Shown piece after piece: positions 34,337 through 45,956 of a stretch of DNA of 64,000 nt (positions within the stretch are counted from its first letter, which is position 1; the number at the start of each line of letters is the position of its first letter). The notes beneath the pieces were generated by a model. It did not search any database. It worked only from the letters and a program-made list of their open reading frames with translations, and was not told where the DNA came from. The translations under genes were made by a program, and so were the position numbers. The DNA comes from Buddleja alternifolia (Eukaryota > Streptophyta > Magnoliopsida > Lamiales > Scrophulariaceae), in the NCBI GenBank assembly GCA_019426215.1, contig CM033394.1, positions 23,456,195-23,520,194 of the forward strand, written 5' to 3'.

Positions 34337-35972
34337 TATTAGGGAACATTAACCAAGCGCAGCGAAAAACAGAATTTAATTTTTTTTCAGATTTTCCCAT
34401 AATAGGATCAACCCCGGGGTTTTTTCACACGCATGTACGATAGGGTAAAATAAACTTTACTCGTTGTAGCGAAGTGGTTAAAAATTTTCACGAGCTGAAT
34501 TCTTCAAGTTCTTTGCGAAATTACTCCGGCTGAAAAATTGATGATACAAGTAGTCCAATTGTTCTGCCTCTAAATTGTCTCGCCGGAAAATATTTGATGA
34601 GAAAAATCTTCCTCCTTCTTGGCTTGAAACTGACGGCTAGATAGAGAGAGGGAAAGGAATTCTATTTCTGGTGGTATTGTGTAATACAACTTATGACCTA
34701 GGTATTAACTAATGTGATATATTTATATCACTTAAGTTATTACCGTGGGCTCAGACTATGCTTATGAGGATGCCTAGTGGCTGCCCCCTTTGACTTTGTT
34801 GTACCACTTCGTGCACCAAATTGAGATTAGTGTAATCTAGTATTTAATTAATTAATTTAATCTAATTAAATAATAGATAACTTATTTAATTAATTTTATT
34901 TCTCCATGAAATAATATATTAATTAAACCATAAATGAATTAATTTATTTCCTCAAATAACTAAATTCTACTTATTTAATTTTAAGTATCTAATACTTAAA
35001 ATATTTCCATAAGAAATATTCCATTTTTCTATCAAATTTTCCTTTTTAAGCGTGACTCTTTAGGTTCATCTATATTTGGCAATGAGAGGATTCCATTGAC
35101 AATGGGTCTCACCTAGCCAGTCAAGTGGTCCATATTTTAACCCAAATAAGATGAAATGATTAGATGATTTTTACCTTTCCAACTGTAAATATAGTGTGAA
35201 TGTAAACTCTTCGTTTCCTTATCCCGGTCAAGTGAGAGTCATGGTTTTTAGTCAAACTCACTAACTTGATACTATGCTATATTTATAATAAGTTCAGATC
35301 AATGAATGCTTTGGTCAAATACTCTAAGATCTAACTTACTTATAAATGCATAGGATAATTTCTCGTCCACCTTCGAGGGAACGAATCCCATCTTGGATAT
35401 CAGTTAAGATGACTACTTGCTCATTAGGTTGCAGTTCGAGGTTGACCCCACCAACGGGTGAATTGGGCCTAACTACTCTAATGACAAACCTAATGTCACA
35501 AGTATATCTTCAACTCGATTCCTCAAGTCTAAAGTTCAGACACACTTATTACAATTAATTAATTCTGTCATTGACTGTCAAAGAGTGAAAACCCATGTGA
35601 CAGAATCGATGCGAGTTATGTCTGAGTGACACTATCTCCATCAGTGCACCTATGGTAAAAGTTCTTCACTACTTCCTAGTGATTGAAGGCACCTTTCTCG
35701 TCAAAACTCCTATCATACAAGTCTTCATGATTTTCAATGCCCAATTGATAATCATTGACTTGCAGACTATTTTAATAAACAAGTATCACACCCTAGTGCC
35801 TTAGAGAGTTAACTCTTATGTTCATAGACTCATAGATGATTACAATATATAAATGCTAATATAAAAGTAAACAACTAATTGCCTTTTATTGATTGATTAA
35901 AAAAAATCACAAGTTGATAATGTCCTATCATTTACTAATCCTCTAGTGGCATTTGAGAACATTAACCTAACA
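34337..35972 (-). mobile_element. solo LTR E (copia-type)
   Basis: 1636 bp. On the minus strand it starts TGTTAGGTTAATGTTC and ends TTAATGTTCCCTAATA, so its two ends are inverted copies of one word. The duplication is GAGAC/AAGAC (34332-34336 and 35973-35977). The mismatch is solved by the intact second copy of the host word at about 36246, which reads gagacaatg: the right copy has mutated. A TATA-like tataaatata lies at about 34719-34728 (minus). The LTR is distantly like that of B in length and in a few blocks. No internal region remains. Confidence 0.85.
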
Positions 35973-37042
35973 AAGACAATGGGCGGTAACATTTGAAGAG
36001 GCACAACGGCCCCATCCACATCCAGGTGGCTCTTAAGATGTTTGCCTCACATTTCATGTACCCCCCGAGAACACGATGCAACTGTACACTAGTATCTGTT
36101 TAAGTCCAACCCATCAAATTCTCACATCATAACAGTAGTCAGGTGGTTCCACGACTTATGGACGACTCCTTAGCAAAACTTTTAGTATGACCGCCTGTCA
36201 TATAGAAAGCCTAGTTGTGAGATTAGTACACTTAACTTGCCACCATTCCATGACTCGTGAGACAATGATGACAAGCCGCGCTATTCCCTCTCACATCTAA
36301 TGATGGAAAGCACTGGATCTAATCAAGGGCCTTCCGGGCCCCCGATTTATCCATTTAGGACTTAATATGGATAAAGGGGTTTTTCAAAAACAAGGTCTCA
36401 CAATTTTTCAATTACTTATCTTTCTTAGGTGATTATGCAGACATGCACAACATACATAACATAAGAAAATAATCAATCATACATAAAGTTGTAAAAGTGA
36501 TATTAGTCAAGCCAATACCTAAACACCCCGAGCCATCAAGGTATTGACCAATCTAATCTAAGGACCCGGACCCTACACTAAGGTCTTTAAAACTCCACGA
36601 GATTGAACGTCTCCATCTTTGTCTCAAAAATACATTAAAAGAAATCTTTCTCTCTCATTCACAATAAAAAAAAAACCTGGCACGCAGGGCTCAACTCAAA
36701 ATAACGACTAGTCCATGGCTCGACCCAGGTCATCACATAATCACATAAACATGCTACCATGCAAATATGAATTAATATTCACCGTCTATAATTAAGTATT
36801 ATCAAATTAATTAATGGATCCAAAGACTCTAATTTCTAAAAACTAATTTTAGAAACTTCACATGAAAAAGTCATTCTTTTCCAATTAATCTAAAAAGATT
36901 TTCAAAAAAACTTAATTTTATCCAATTCTGAAAACTAATAAAATTTCATTTTATTTCATTTTCCAAAATTAACTAAAACCTTCAATTTTCGAAATGCCCA
37001 AAATAATTTTAATTTGAGATTCATAAACACAATTTTATAAAA

Positions 37043-37326
37043 GGGATAATTGCATATTGTATCCTTGTGAAATACGAAACCTGCACACATCCCTCCGTGT
37101 TAAAAAAATAGCCTGAAATGCCTCTATGTTTTTCAAAACTCTGCACGAAACCCACAACCCTGCTTCAAATGCATTGCGCGTGAATGCTACCTTCCGCGGA
37201 TTTAACACGGATTGGGGGTTTCGTGCAGGGTTTTGAAAATCATAGGGTTATTTCAGACTATTTTTTTAACATAGGGGGGATGTGTGCAGATTTCATATTT
37301 CACAGGGGTATGATATGCAATTATCC
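37043..37326. mobile_element. MITE with long terminal inverted repeats (Mutator-like)
   Basis: 284 bp. About 115 bases from each end pair with each other: GGGATAATTGCATATTG on the left, and GGATAATTGCATATCAT read from the right on the other strand. Shared blocks such as CTGCACACATCCC, TTAAAAAAATAG and CAAAACNCTGCACGAAACCC follow in the same order. A 10-bp direct repeat TTTTATAAAA (37033-37042 and 37327-37336) flanks it. No protein. The long TIR and 9-11 bp duplication suggest a Mutator-derived MITE. Confidence 0.85.
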
Positions 37327-37449
37327 TTTTATAAAATCACAAATTAAGGCTGCGCTTTTAATTTAATTACAAAAAATGAGCCAAGGCCTAAAATGCAATT
37401 ATAACAAAAAATAGTTGGAAGTTGGGGAAATTACATTTCGACCCCTAGG

Positions 37450-37660
37450 TCAAAACACGGGCCACCTTAGGCGTCCTGACTATTCGCCACACACGCGCGA
37501 AGCGCGCGAGGCGCGCCTTGTAACGCATGCAAGCAGCTCCCGTGATGCCTGCGCACGCGCCGCCTTAGTGCGTTGCTGTTCGCGACGGCGAACAACCGTC
37601 GCCATCGCGCAGCGGAGCTGTTCCGACAGTGCTGTAGCGACGGGGACACCCACCCTTTTA
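37450..37660. other. GC- and CpG-rich patch in the leader of element C
   Basis: A stretch rich in gcgcgc words (cgcgcgaagcgcgcgaggcg) and with a hairpin word (gcgacgg..ccgtcgc near 37584-37605) stands out in AT-rich surroundings. Frames are open on both strands (37415-37702 plus and 37467-37649 minus), as expected from composition alone. B also has a GC-rich patch soon after its 5' LTR (8150-8220). The role is unknown. Confidence 0.6.
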
Positions 37661-37833
37661 TTTATTTATTTATGTATTTTTAATCAAAACATAAAAACGT
37701 AGACCTTGATTTTCAGATTAACTTCATATCAACGGATGCAAAAATTAAACAGAAAATCCAACCAATTTATTATACAATAAAAACTAATTTTAAAGCATAT
37801 AAATGAAAAGAATTTGAGCCATGTCTAAACCTT

Positions 37834-37846
37834 GGCTTTGATACTA
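37834..37846 (-). other. degenerate primer binding site of element C
   Basis: On the minus strand TAGTATCAAAGCC follows the LTR end (CGATCCCAACT) after one base. It differs at two positions from the initiator-Met primer site TGGTATCAGAGCC. Both are G-to-A changes. Confidence 0.75.
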
Positions 37847-37847
37847 C

Positions 37848-38420
37848 AGTTGGGATCGGTACAAACCCCCGTGAAGCCGCCATAGCGAAAAACATATAAT
37901 TTTAAAAAATTAAAGCGGTCTCCCTGAAATTTGGGCTAGGTTGACATGGTACCATCGGATTCAAAACTACCCTAGAAAAAGGTTTACTCATGTTTACCTC
38001 TTGTAGACCTCAAAAACAACAACTCCTTTTAAGCTACTTGCTGCTACAATCTTCGAATTGGATTCACCCTAGCTCTCCAAGTGTTGTGCCTTTGAGATGT
38101 ATCAACACCCTAGCTCGTACCCTCAATTATCTCCACCAGTGCTAGCAAGGAGAATATCAAATCTTGGCTTTTTGAGGAAAAAGGGTTAGGAATTAATTTT
38201 AGTATTCTTCGCACTCAACACATGAGTTTGAAAAATTTTTGTGAAAGAAAAAGAGAGAAAATAAAATGAAAAGAACTTGTATATTTTTTTGTCAAATCCT
38301 TCATTAATTTTAAAAGAGGTGGAAAACATATATATATATATATATATAGATTTCACCTAGGGTAAACTACACACACACACACACACGCCTCTCACCCTAA
38401 AAATTAGAGAGAGGAGTGCC

Positions 38421-38453
<33 letters not shown>

Positions 38454-39961
38454 ATAGATATATATATTGTATTTTCCTTTACTTTTATTCTCTTTCCTTA
38501 GATAGTTGAACTCTTTCCAACTAATTAGATATTACCATGTCTATTAATATCCTAACATATATCAAATAAGATCTTTCCTTTTTAATTAGTTACCTTAACC
38601 AATTAAAAGATCCTACTAAATATATTTATGGAATATTAATATATATATATATATATATATACAAACTTGGTGAGCAAGATAAATCTTTCCACCAAATCTT
38701 TACATACACATACACACACGCACACGTGCACATATATATATATATTATTTTATTTCTTTCTCTTAATAATTAATTAGTCCTTCCCAATTTAATATTTCAC
38801 TATTAAATTATAGGACCATTAATTAATTCCATTAAATTAACTTCTTTTCTTGATTAATTAAATCCAATTAATTAATCCCTCCATTAATTCACAATGAATT
38901 AACCAGCCAATAGATACTACACTAAGTTAAGTTATGTGTGAGATCTCTCAAGCTCGTTGACAAGCTAGCAATAAGTCTCATAGGCTAGATTAATTATTCT
39001 AAATAATTAACTTGACCTTGGATTAATTTCACCAAATTAACCCAAGACACCTATTGGTAGTGGTTTGATGTCTAGCAATGTCGCCACGACTTCTTAAATG
39101 TCGACAATGAAAAGCTAACGTATCCGAGTTACGATCGTCATGTGAGTAGAATCCCTTCATCCGTTTCCCATCTGTGGTCTAGGGTATGGCGACGGTCGAA
39201 CCCTAATAACCTTAGAAACTATGACTGTGTTGTGACATCTAATGATCCAGTCTTCTAATTTGGGACCACCAATACCTCTTAGAAGACAATCGCTTTGATC
39301 AAAGGTTTTAAACGATCATTTAGATTCTTTCAACAACATAGAAAATACCTGGTACTCGTGACCCTGGATGAATCCCTCTTTGACTGCCACTTGTTCCACT
39401 GCACTATCAGACAACACCCAACATATACGCCGTATGACTTTCTTGGAGTGAGCATGCATATCAAAGCATAGTGGATAGTACCCTTTCCAATGACATCTCA
39501 GGTCTAAGGACTAATCTCACACTATGAAACCCAAGGACTCCATGTTCGACAGCACTAACTAGAGTCCTTTAGCGGGTCCGTTCAATTCCATAATCAAAGT
39601 ATGAATCTTCATACATGTATTTCCTTACAAGCCATCAACAATGGAACACGTCAACCTCTTGGGAGAGTTACATGCATGACCAAGTCTTGACAAGGCCAGT
39701 GATATCCCACATCTCACAGTCTCTATGACTTAGAAAATTATTTAGGATTATGATCTTTGAGAGCATTTCATAGGTATCCCAACCGCTCCCCTAACCATAT
39801 GTAATCCATGGGACCTTTATCTATACTAACACTAGTTATAACAATAAAAAAGCACACCATAAAGAAATATTCAATATATTGAAAACAAGACTGTCATAGT
39901 GTTTTACATTTAAGATGGCCAAGCCCAAAACAAATAGCTCACCGGGCACCTAACACTATCA
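37848..39961 (-). repeat. 5' LTR of element C
   Basis: 2114 bp on the minus strand, starting TGATAGTGTTAGGTGCCCGG and ending CGATCCCAACT. The length equals that of solo LTR H (40641-42754), a plus-strand relative whose ends are fixed by a near-duplicate target site. It contains (TG)n at 38423-38454, (TA)n at 38330-38350 and 38638-38660, and (CA)n at 38372-38392. A target duplication cannot be tested because the other end of C is lost. Confidence 0.85.
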
Positions 39962-40640
39962 ATGTATGCATTGATCTAGTTGCAAGGGGAGCGTATTAAT
40001 CTATTTAAAATAAAGTAATGAAAAGTGTATCCCTCAAGGGATCACATAAGATGTGACATGAAAACCACACACATCGAGCATATGAGAGGTATTAGTTTTG
40101 TCAAGCAAACACTGAGAGGCAATGAGGATTGATCCTCTTATTTGTGTTTACGAGCATCCTTAAAACGCCTTAAGGATACCACTTCCATTATTCCTTGAAA
40201 AGATATAGATTGTTTCATAAGATCCTACCTCCTAAGTGAAGAAGTTCTTTTATGAAAGAACTAGGGTAGTAATGGAACCTGGAAACTCGACAAACAGGAA
40301 CACCACTGACGGTTAAAGAGAATAAATAGTAAAACTATAAACACAAGTTCCATTCCCTAAAGTCTTGAGAAAGACATTCACAGGATATAACGAAATTCAA
40401 AAGGTCTTGACAAATAGTGGGAGCCAACGCAAGGTATAAAAGCTCCAAAGATCAATCTATTGATTGAGTCTTATTGAGAACTTGCGTTTTGATGGTTAGG
40501 AGTGCAACTGGCTTCTTAATGTTCTTTGTTGACAATGTTATATGGGTAACGTAGATTTATTATCTAACAAATCAACTCAATCTTCCAAATGGACTTAAAA
40601 GGAAAGAGCATCCTAATTACACGATATAGAGATATCTACA
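39962..40640 (+). pseudogene. decayed copia RT fragment (element Q), left part
   Basis: From about 40450 to 40640 short blocks of copia RT can be read on the plus strand with many stops and shifts: RSIY*LS..ENLRFD near 40450-40490, an FVDN-like active-site relic near 40530, then a FQM-DLKGKSILITRYRDI-like stretch. It continues at 42755 beyond solo LTR H. From 39962 to about 40440 I can identify nothing with confidence. The fragment is the most decayed coding sequence in the window. Confidence 0.5.
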
Positions 40641-42754
40641 TGAAGGTGTTATATGACCGGCGAGCCATATGTTGGCTTGAAATACTGGATTATGAACACG
40701 ATGTTAGTCTTATCATTTAGATTATATCAAGACTGTAGGAATGCTTGTTTATTGTCTACTACTTATAGGAGTATAGATAAAGATCCCATGGATTACATTT
40801 GGATAGGCGAGTTGTCGGGATACCTATGAAAGCTCTCAAAGACCGTAATCCTAAAACATGTTCCAAGTCATAGAAGCTGAGAGATGTTGGATATCACTGG
40901 CCTCGACAATACTTATTCATTCATGTAACTCTCCCTAGAGGTCGACGTGTTCCATTGTCGATGGCTAGTATGGCAATACATATATGAAGATTCATACTTT
41001 GAGTGAGTATGAAATTGAACGGCCCCGTAAGGATTCCTCGTTAGTGTTGTCGAACTTGGAGTCTTTGGGTTTCATAGTGTAAGATAATCTTTAGACCTGA
41101 GATGTCATTGGAAAGGGTTCTACCCACTATACTTTGATATGCACATGCACTCTAGGAGAGTCATACGGTGTGTATGTTCTGTATAGTTTGGTAGTACAAA
41201 ACAAGTTACAGTCGTCAAGGGATTCATCCAAGGTCATGAGTACCCGGTATTTCCTATGCTGTTGAGTGAAACTGAATGATCGATAAAAGTCTCTAGCTAG
41301 AGCATAGTCTTATAAGAGAGATTGGTGATCCCTGCTTAGAAGATGGAGCATTAGTGGAACCAACATAGTCATAGTTTCCAAGGCTACTAGGGTTTCGACT
41401 ATCGCCAAGCCCTCAGCCTTAGACGAGAAAAAGATGGAGGGATTTGACTCACACAAAGATCAAAATCTTAATAGGTTTCATTGTTAACATCTAGGAAGTC
41501 GTGGCCACGTTGCTAGATATCAGACCACGACAAATAGGTGTCTTGGGTTAATTGGTAAAATTAATCTAAGGCCTAGTTAATTATTATGAATAATTAATCT
41601 AGTCTATGGAAGGACTTATTGCTAGCTTGTTAATGAGCGTAAGGGGCCACACACAAACTTAGTGTAGTACCTATTGCCTAGTTAAGTTTTTGTGAATTAG
41701 AAATTAATTAATCGGGAAAAAAGAATAAATTAATTAAGTGGTCTTAATTAATAATAGTCTTATAATTTAATATTGAAATATTAAATTGGGAAAGACTAGT
41801 TAATTAATTAGTGGTCTAATTAATTAATATGAAAAAAGGAATATATATATACATGTATGGGTGTGTATTTGGATAGATATGGTGGAAAGATTTTATATTG
41901 TTCACCAAGTCTGTATATATATATATATATATATATTTAACATAAATATCTTATAATATATTTGGTATGATCTATTCTAGTTAATTAGGTGACTAATTGA
42001 TATGGAAAGACCTTATAATTATTTTAGGAATTATATTGTGGATATGGAAAAATCGTATTTGAAAAGATATGATATATTTTGATATATGGAAATATCTAAT
42101 TAGTTGGAAAGTATCCAATTAATTAAGGAAGATGAATAAGAGTTTGAAAAGGAAAAAATTCTATTTAATATTATATATATATATATATTTATATAGACAC
42201 CTAATAGATATAAAGATGTGTTGTGTGTGTGTATAGGTTAGGTGACCTTGATATACATATATATATATATATATATATATTGAATAAATTAATTAATTCA
42301 CTTATCACAACTAAGAGTTTGTGTGTTCTTTTACTTTATTCTCTTTCTCTCCATCTCTTTCACAAGAACTTCTTCCAACTCATATGTTAAGTATGAAGAA
42401 CACCAAAATATATTCCTATCCTTTTTCTCATAAAGCCAAAATTCGATATTCTCTTGGCTAGCACTGGTAGAGATAATGCAGGGTATGAGCTAAGAGGTGG
42501 ATAAGCTTAGAGGCGCAACACTTGGGGCGCTACGGCAAATCCAATTAGGAGAGGTGTAGTAGGGAGTAGCTTAAAAAGACCTTGCCATTTTTAAGTTCTT
42601 CAAGAGGTAAACATGGGAAAACTTTCTCTTAGGATAGTTTTTTAATCCGATAGTACCATATCTACCTAGCCCTAATTCGGGATGTCGCTTTAATTTTTAA
42701 ATTTGTATGTTCCGCTGCGCCGGCATCCACAAGGGCTTCTATGCGATCCCAACA
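40641..42754 (+). mobile_element. solo LTR H (C family), plus strand
   Basis: 2114 bp from TGAAGGTGTTATATGACCGG to GCGATCCCAACA, in the opposite orientation to C's LTRs. It is flanked by CTACA (40636-40640) and CTACG (42755-42759), a 4-of-5 target duplication. The RT fragment Q is interrupted and resumes after it, which supports insertion. It contains several (TA)n tracts (41915, 42175, 42255). No internal sequence remains. Confidence 0.82.
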
Positions 42755-42912
42755 CTACGGGCCATTGGGTTGCTGAAACTCGCTTTGTCCAAGTACATAG
42801 ATGAGATATTGACGAGGTTCAACATGGAAGAATCAAAGGGATTTTTCCTGCAAAGCATGACCAATGGGTCCATGGAAATCTATAAGTTTTAACAAATACA
42901 TCTGGTGTATTT
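42755..42912 (+). pseudogene. copia RT/RNase H junction fragment (element Q), right part
   Basis: Reads IGLLKLALSKYIDEILTRFNMEESKGFF, the conserved copia block that follows the RT domain (compare IGLSQALYLEKVLKRFGMENSK in A/B). Homology fades by about 42870. The remaining bases to 42912 are unassigned. Confidence 0.75.
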
Positions 42913-44814
42913 TGATAGAGTTAGTGCCCGGCGTGCCAATTTTTGGGCGCCATTCTCCAGATACTCTTTGAAAATCTTACTATAATAAGTCAAAACTTTT
43001 ATGGCATTCTTTGTTCTTAAATAAGCTTAGAATGAAGTCCCTTTAATCACACATGACTATGGGTCATCATCGGATATCAGGAATGATGATGATGGAATAT
43101 GTCTCCAAGGTCATGATTCTTAAAAGGTTCCAAATCATTAATGGGTCTGCAAGATGAGGGATATTGACAAAGACCCGAAAGACTTACTTGTCTACATTAT
43201 TTATATAGAACATGCCTCGTTCCATAGGCATAGATGTACACGAGGGTTCTCATTTGGGATAAGAAGTGAACTGAACGACCACGCTGGAAATTCTGAAAAT
43301 GGTTTTCCTACTCGAATATTGAATCTCCAATAATCACGTAGGTGTAAGAGTAATCCTTATGGACCTGAGCTTCCATTGGTTATTTTGAGCATAGTCGATT
43401 ATACTTTGACTTATCTGATGATTCCTTTGTGAGTCGTCATATGGGATATCTTGGGTATAGTATGATTATGTGCCAAGGTACATGATAGACCAAGATGGGA
43501 TCTTTCACTAATTTAGCTAAAGAGGCAAGGTGTTTCCTCGTTTGGATTGCAGGAATAGATGTCATGGAATGAAGGAAATATAGAGATTGAGTCGTAAGAG
43601 TTTCGACTAAGCCATTAGATTTCAATCCGAGAAATTTGATGGGGGATCTTACTTACTCGAGAATCGTGATTATGATAGGTTATATATCTTAATATCGATC
43701 GTATCTAGGTCTTCGGACCCGTTGCTAGACAGTAACCTCGATTTGTAGGTACCATGATATTATGGTGAATAATACATGGTCTGATTAAATCAAGGAAGAT
43801 TTAATCTAGTACTTTTTAATTAAAGAAAGGTACACTGACACTTTTGGAAAGTGTACTTACTACTAGCATATGAACGAGCCTAAGGGGTCACACACTAACT
43901 CCTAAGGTTCCTGCTTATAAGATATGATTAATCAATTTTGGAAGTTGAGGTAAATTGGGAAAGTCTAGTACTTACCTAATTGGGAATATTAATTAATTGA
44001 TAGGAGATCAATTAATTGGACTATTTAATTAATCAAGGAAGAATAATTAATTAATGGACTAAGTAGAGTCCAAGGGTTTATTTAATTAGTAGGCTTGGGG
44101 CTGAAAATGTATTAATAATTGGGCTAATAATAATTAATGTTGAACTTTAATTATTATGTAGTATTTAATTAAGTGGTTGGACTATTTAATTAAATAGGAG
44201 TTAAAAATTAAATCAAATAAGATAAAAATTTTGAACTCGAAGACTACATGTAGGCGTGTATGTTGGACGAAAATTAGAAGAGGATTAATTCCTCTCCAAG
44301 TCTTGATCAAGGTGGAATCAAAGAAATATTTAGGAGAGAAAGATGGAATAAGTTACCTTGGTGACTAAGTTCCTTGTTTTAAGGAGACTCCTTAATTGAA
44401 TTTACTTAGGATTAGATGAAAGTCAAATGTTGAAAATTTGATTTCATCTTGACTTCCAAATAAATTAAACCTAGAAGTCTCTCTATAAATATATGTGTTA
44501 AGAAAAACACATGCACACTTTTTCATAGTGAGAAATTCTTCCTACACTAAGCAAAGAGAGAGAAAATTTGTCTTCTATTTTTCTAAGTAGTCGTCCTCTA
44601 GCCTTATTATTTAGACAAGATTTTGCTCATGTGTTGAGCTTAATCTTTCACATAATATTTCAACCTTCATATATTAAGCCTAGATTATATCTAGAATAAT
44701 TATATAGGCTAGCACCATATATATAATTATTGAGAATTATACGAAGGTGTGGATGCATCTTAGATGCGAGACGATTGGATCGCTTGAATAGAAAAAAGAA
44801 TGAAATAGAAAATA
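42913..44814 (+). mobile_element. LTR-like body I, related to the C family
   Basis: Starts TGATAGAGTTAGTGCCCGG, matching the LTR start of C. It shows diverged C-family LTR blocks through about 44100 (for example 'gaacgagcctaaggggtcacacac'). A TATA box lies at 44484, followed by a CT/AG-rich transcribed-looking region. The right limit is uncertain, as sequence stops resembling LTR at about 44815. It could be the left part of one LTR that ends at 46506: the bases before 42913 (TATTT) and after 46506 (TATTC) match 4 of 5. Confidence 0.5.
44484..44491 (+). promoter_or_regulatory. TATA box in LTR body I
   Basis: ctataaatatatg context, about 30 bp before a leader-like stretch. By composition it is the best LTR promoter candidate in this body. 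Confidence 0.45.
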
Positions 44815-45664
44815 AACTTGTGATTTTTTTTTATTTAAAGATAAAGATAATTCTAATGAGTAATATTTTTTAATTAAAAATAGTTATACCAAATAATATA
44901 CTAAGCTTATTTTAAATAAACTTTTAAATATTTGATTTTTCAGCTATCTTTTTTTTATTCTCGAATTATATTTTAAATGTTCAAATAATTTTTAATAAAT
45001 TAATAGTGCTTTATTTTATTTATATTCTTATTAATAACAAAATATTTATACCTTTATAGGTTTGTATTATTGACTATTATAAATAAATTAAAAATTAAAA
45101 ATTAAAAGAATAATTTCTCTTTAATCTCTTTGCTGACAGAGCCATAGATGACTTTGGAGTAGATGACATCAGTAGAAAATAAAGAGGTTCTATATATTAT
45201 TTTGATAAGTTAAGTATCTCATTATTTGTGTCCATTGTCAGATTGGATTATTTGTTATACCATATTTCTTAATTAAAAATATAATTCAAGAATCACATAA
45301 CAAAAATTGAGAAACCAAATATTTTAGCTTATTGAAAAAAGTTTAATACATTATTTGCTATACCTATTTCTTAAATAAAACTAATTAATCATTGCGATTA
45401 TTTGTAAATAAGAATTTTCTTGAGCTTAATTTTTATTTCTTTCTTTTTTAGTCGATTTAGTAAGAGAAAGGGTAAAAAATTAAAGGAATAGTAATAAATA
45501 GTCAAAAACAAAATTAAGGGAAAAATAGATATTATATAAAAATTTATACATAGAGGTGGTGGATGCTAAAATTTAATACATGAAGGGAGGTTTTTGCCTA
45601 AGTACAATACCTCAAGGGAGGTGGATGCAAATAACCCAAGGAAATTCTAATAATATAATATTAT
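44815..45664. other. AT-rich stretch, unassigned
   Basis: No gene. The right end (about 45545-45640) carries two similar phrases, 'gaagggaggtttttgcctaagtacaatac' split by variants and 'caagggaggtggatgcaaataaccc'. They recall Mutator-like MITE ends of the 37043 type, but I found no left partner. Otherwise the section is simple AT-rich sequence with runs of T. Confidence 0.4.
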
Positions 45665-45919
45665 ATTTATATATATATACATGGTTGACCATGTATGTAT
45701 ATAGTTTATGTACTATATATATATATATATATGTATTCATATTTTAATATTAGTTGTAATATTTTATTAGTAGGATTAATAAATTGGCATGTGCCAATTG
45801 GGATACTTGGCACATGCCAATATATTAATCCTAATATTAAAATATTAAAACTAATATTAAAATATGAATACATATATATATATATATATTACATAAATTA
45901 TATATATACATGGTCAACC

Positions 45920-45940
<21 letters not shown>
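45665..45940. repeat. ~270-bp foldback (hairpin) repeat
   Basis: A near-complete inverted repeat centred at about 45802. Inner arms are ggcatgtgcc (45786-45795) and ggcacatgcc (45809-45818). Outer arms include atgtattcatattttaatatta and its complement, and the words atggttgaccat (45681-45692) and atggtcaaccat (45910-45921), themselves palindromes. The (TA)n runs differ in length between arms. It is probably a MITE; the flanking AT repeats hide any duplication. Confidence 0.8.

Positions 45941-45954
<14 letters not shown>

Positions 45955-45956
<2 letters not shown>

Larger units (their letters stand above)
34119..37833 (-). other. leader of element C, interrupted by E and a MITE
   Basis: This is the sequence between the primer site and gag of C. 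I see no credible ORF in the C-derived parts (34119-34336, 35978-37042, 37337-37833). A 24-bp word, CATTCCATGACTCGTGAGAC plus AATG, occurs twice: once split by E (34317-34336 then 35975) and once intact at about 36246-36269. The section 36780-37040 is AT-rich with repeated aaaattaatttt-like words. A GC-rich patch lies at 37450-37660. Confidence 0.55.
2810..39961 (-). mobile_element. Ty1/copia element C, minus strand, split by nested insertions
   Basis: Read on the minus strand the order is 5' LTR (39961-37848), primer site (37846-37834), leader, gag (about 34118-33771), protease and integrase (30740-29377), RT and RNase H (6483-4850), then a truncated 3' LTR (4647-2810). The copia order is GAG-PR-IN-RT-RH. 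Removing B, D, E, the MITE and their target duplications leaves about 9.3 kb, a normal size for a copia element with 2.1-kb LTRs. The coding parts line up across the insertions: the 5-bp duplications TCCTC and AGGAC join the halves exactly. All open parts carry stops or shifts, and the two LTRs are clearly diverged, so the copy is old and inactive. Confidence 0.85.

Noticed and set aside
37415..37702. 95-codon Arg/Ala-rich ORF
   Set aside because: Open on both strands because of GC-rich composition; no stop-avoiding codon pattern or known motif.
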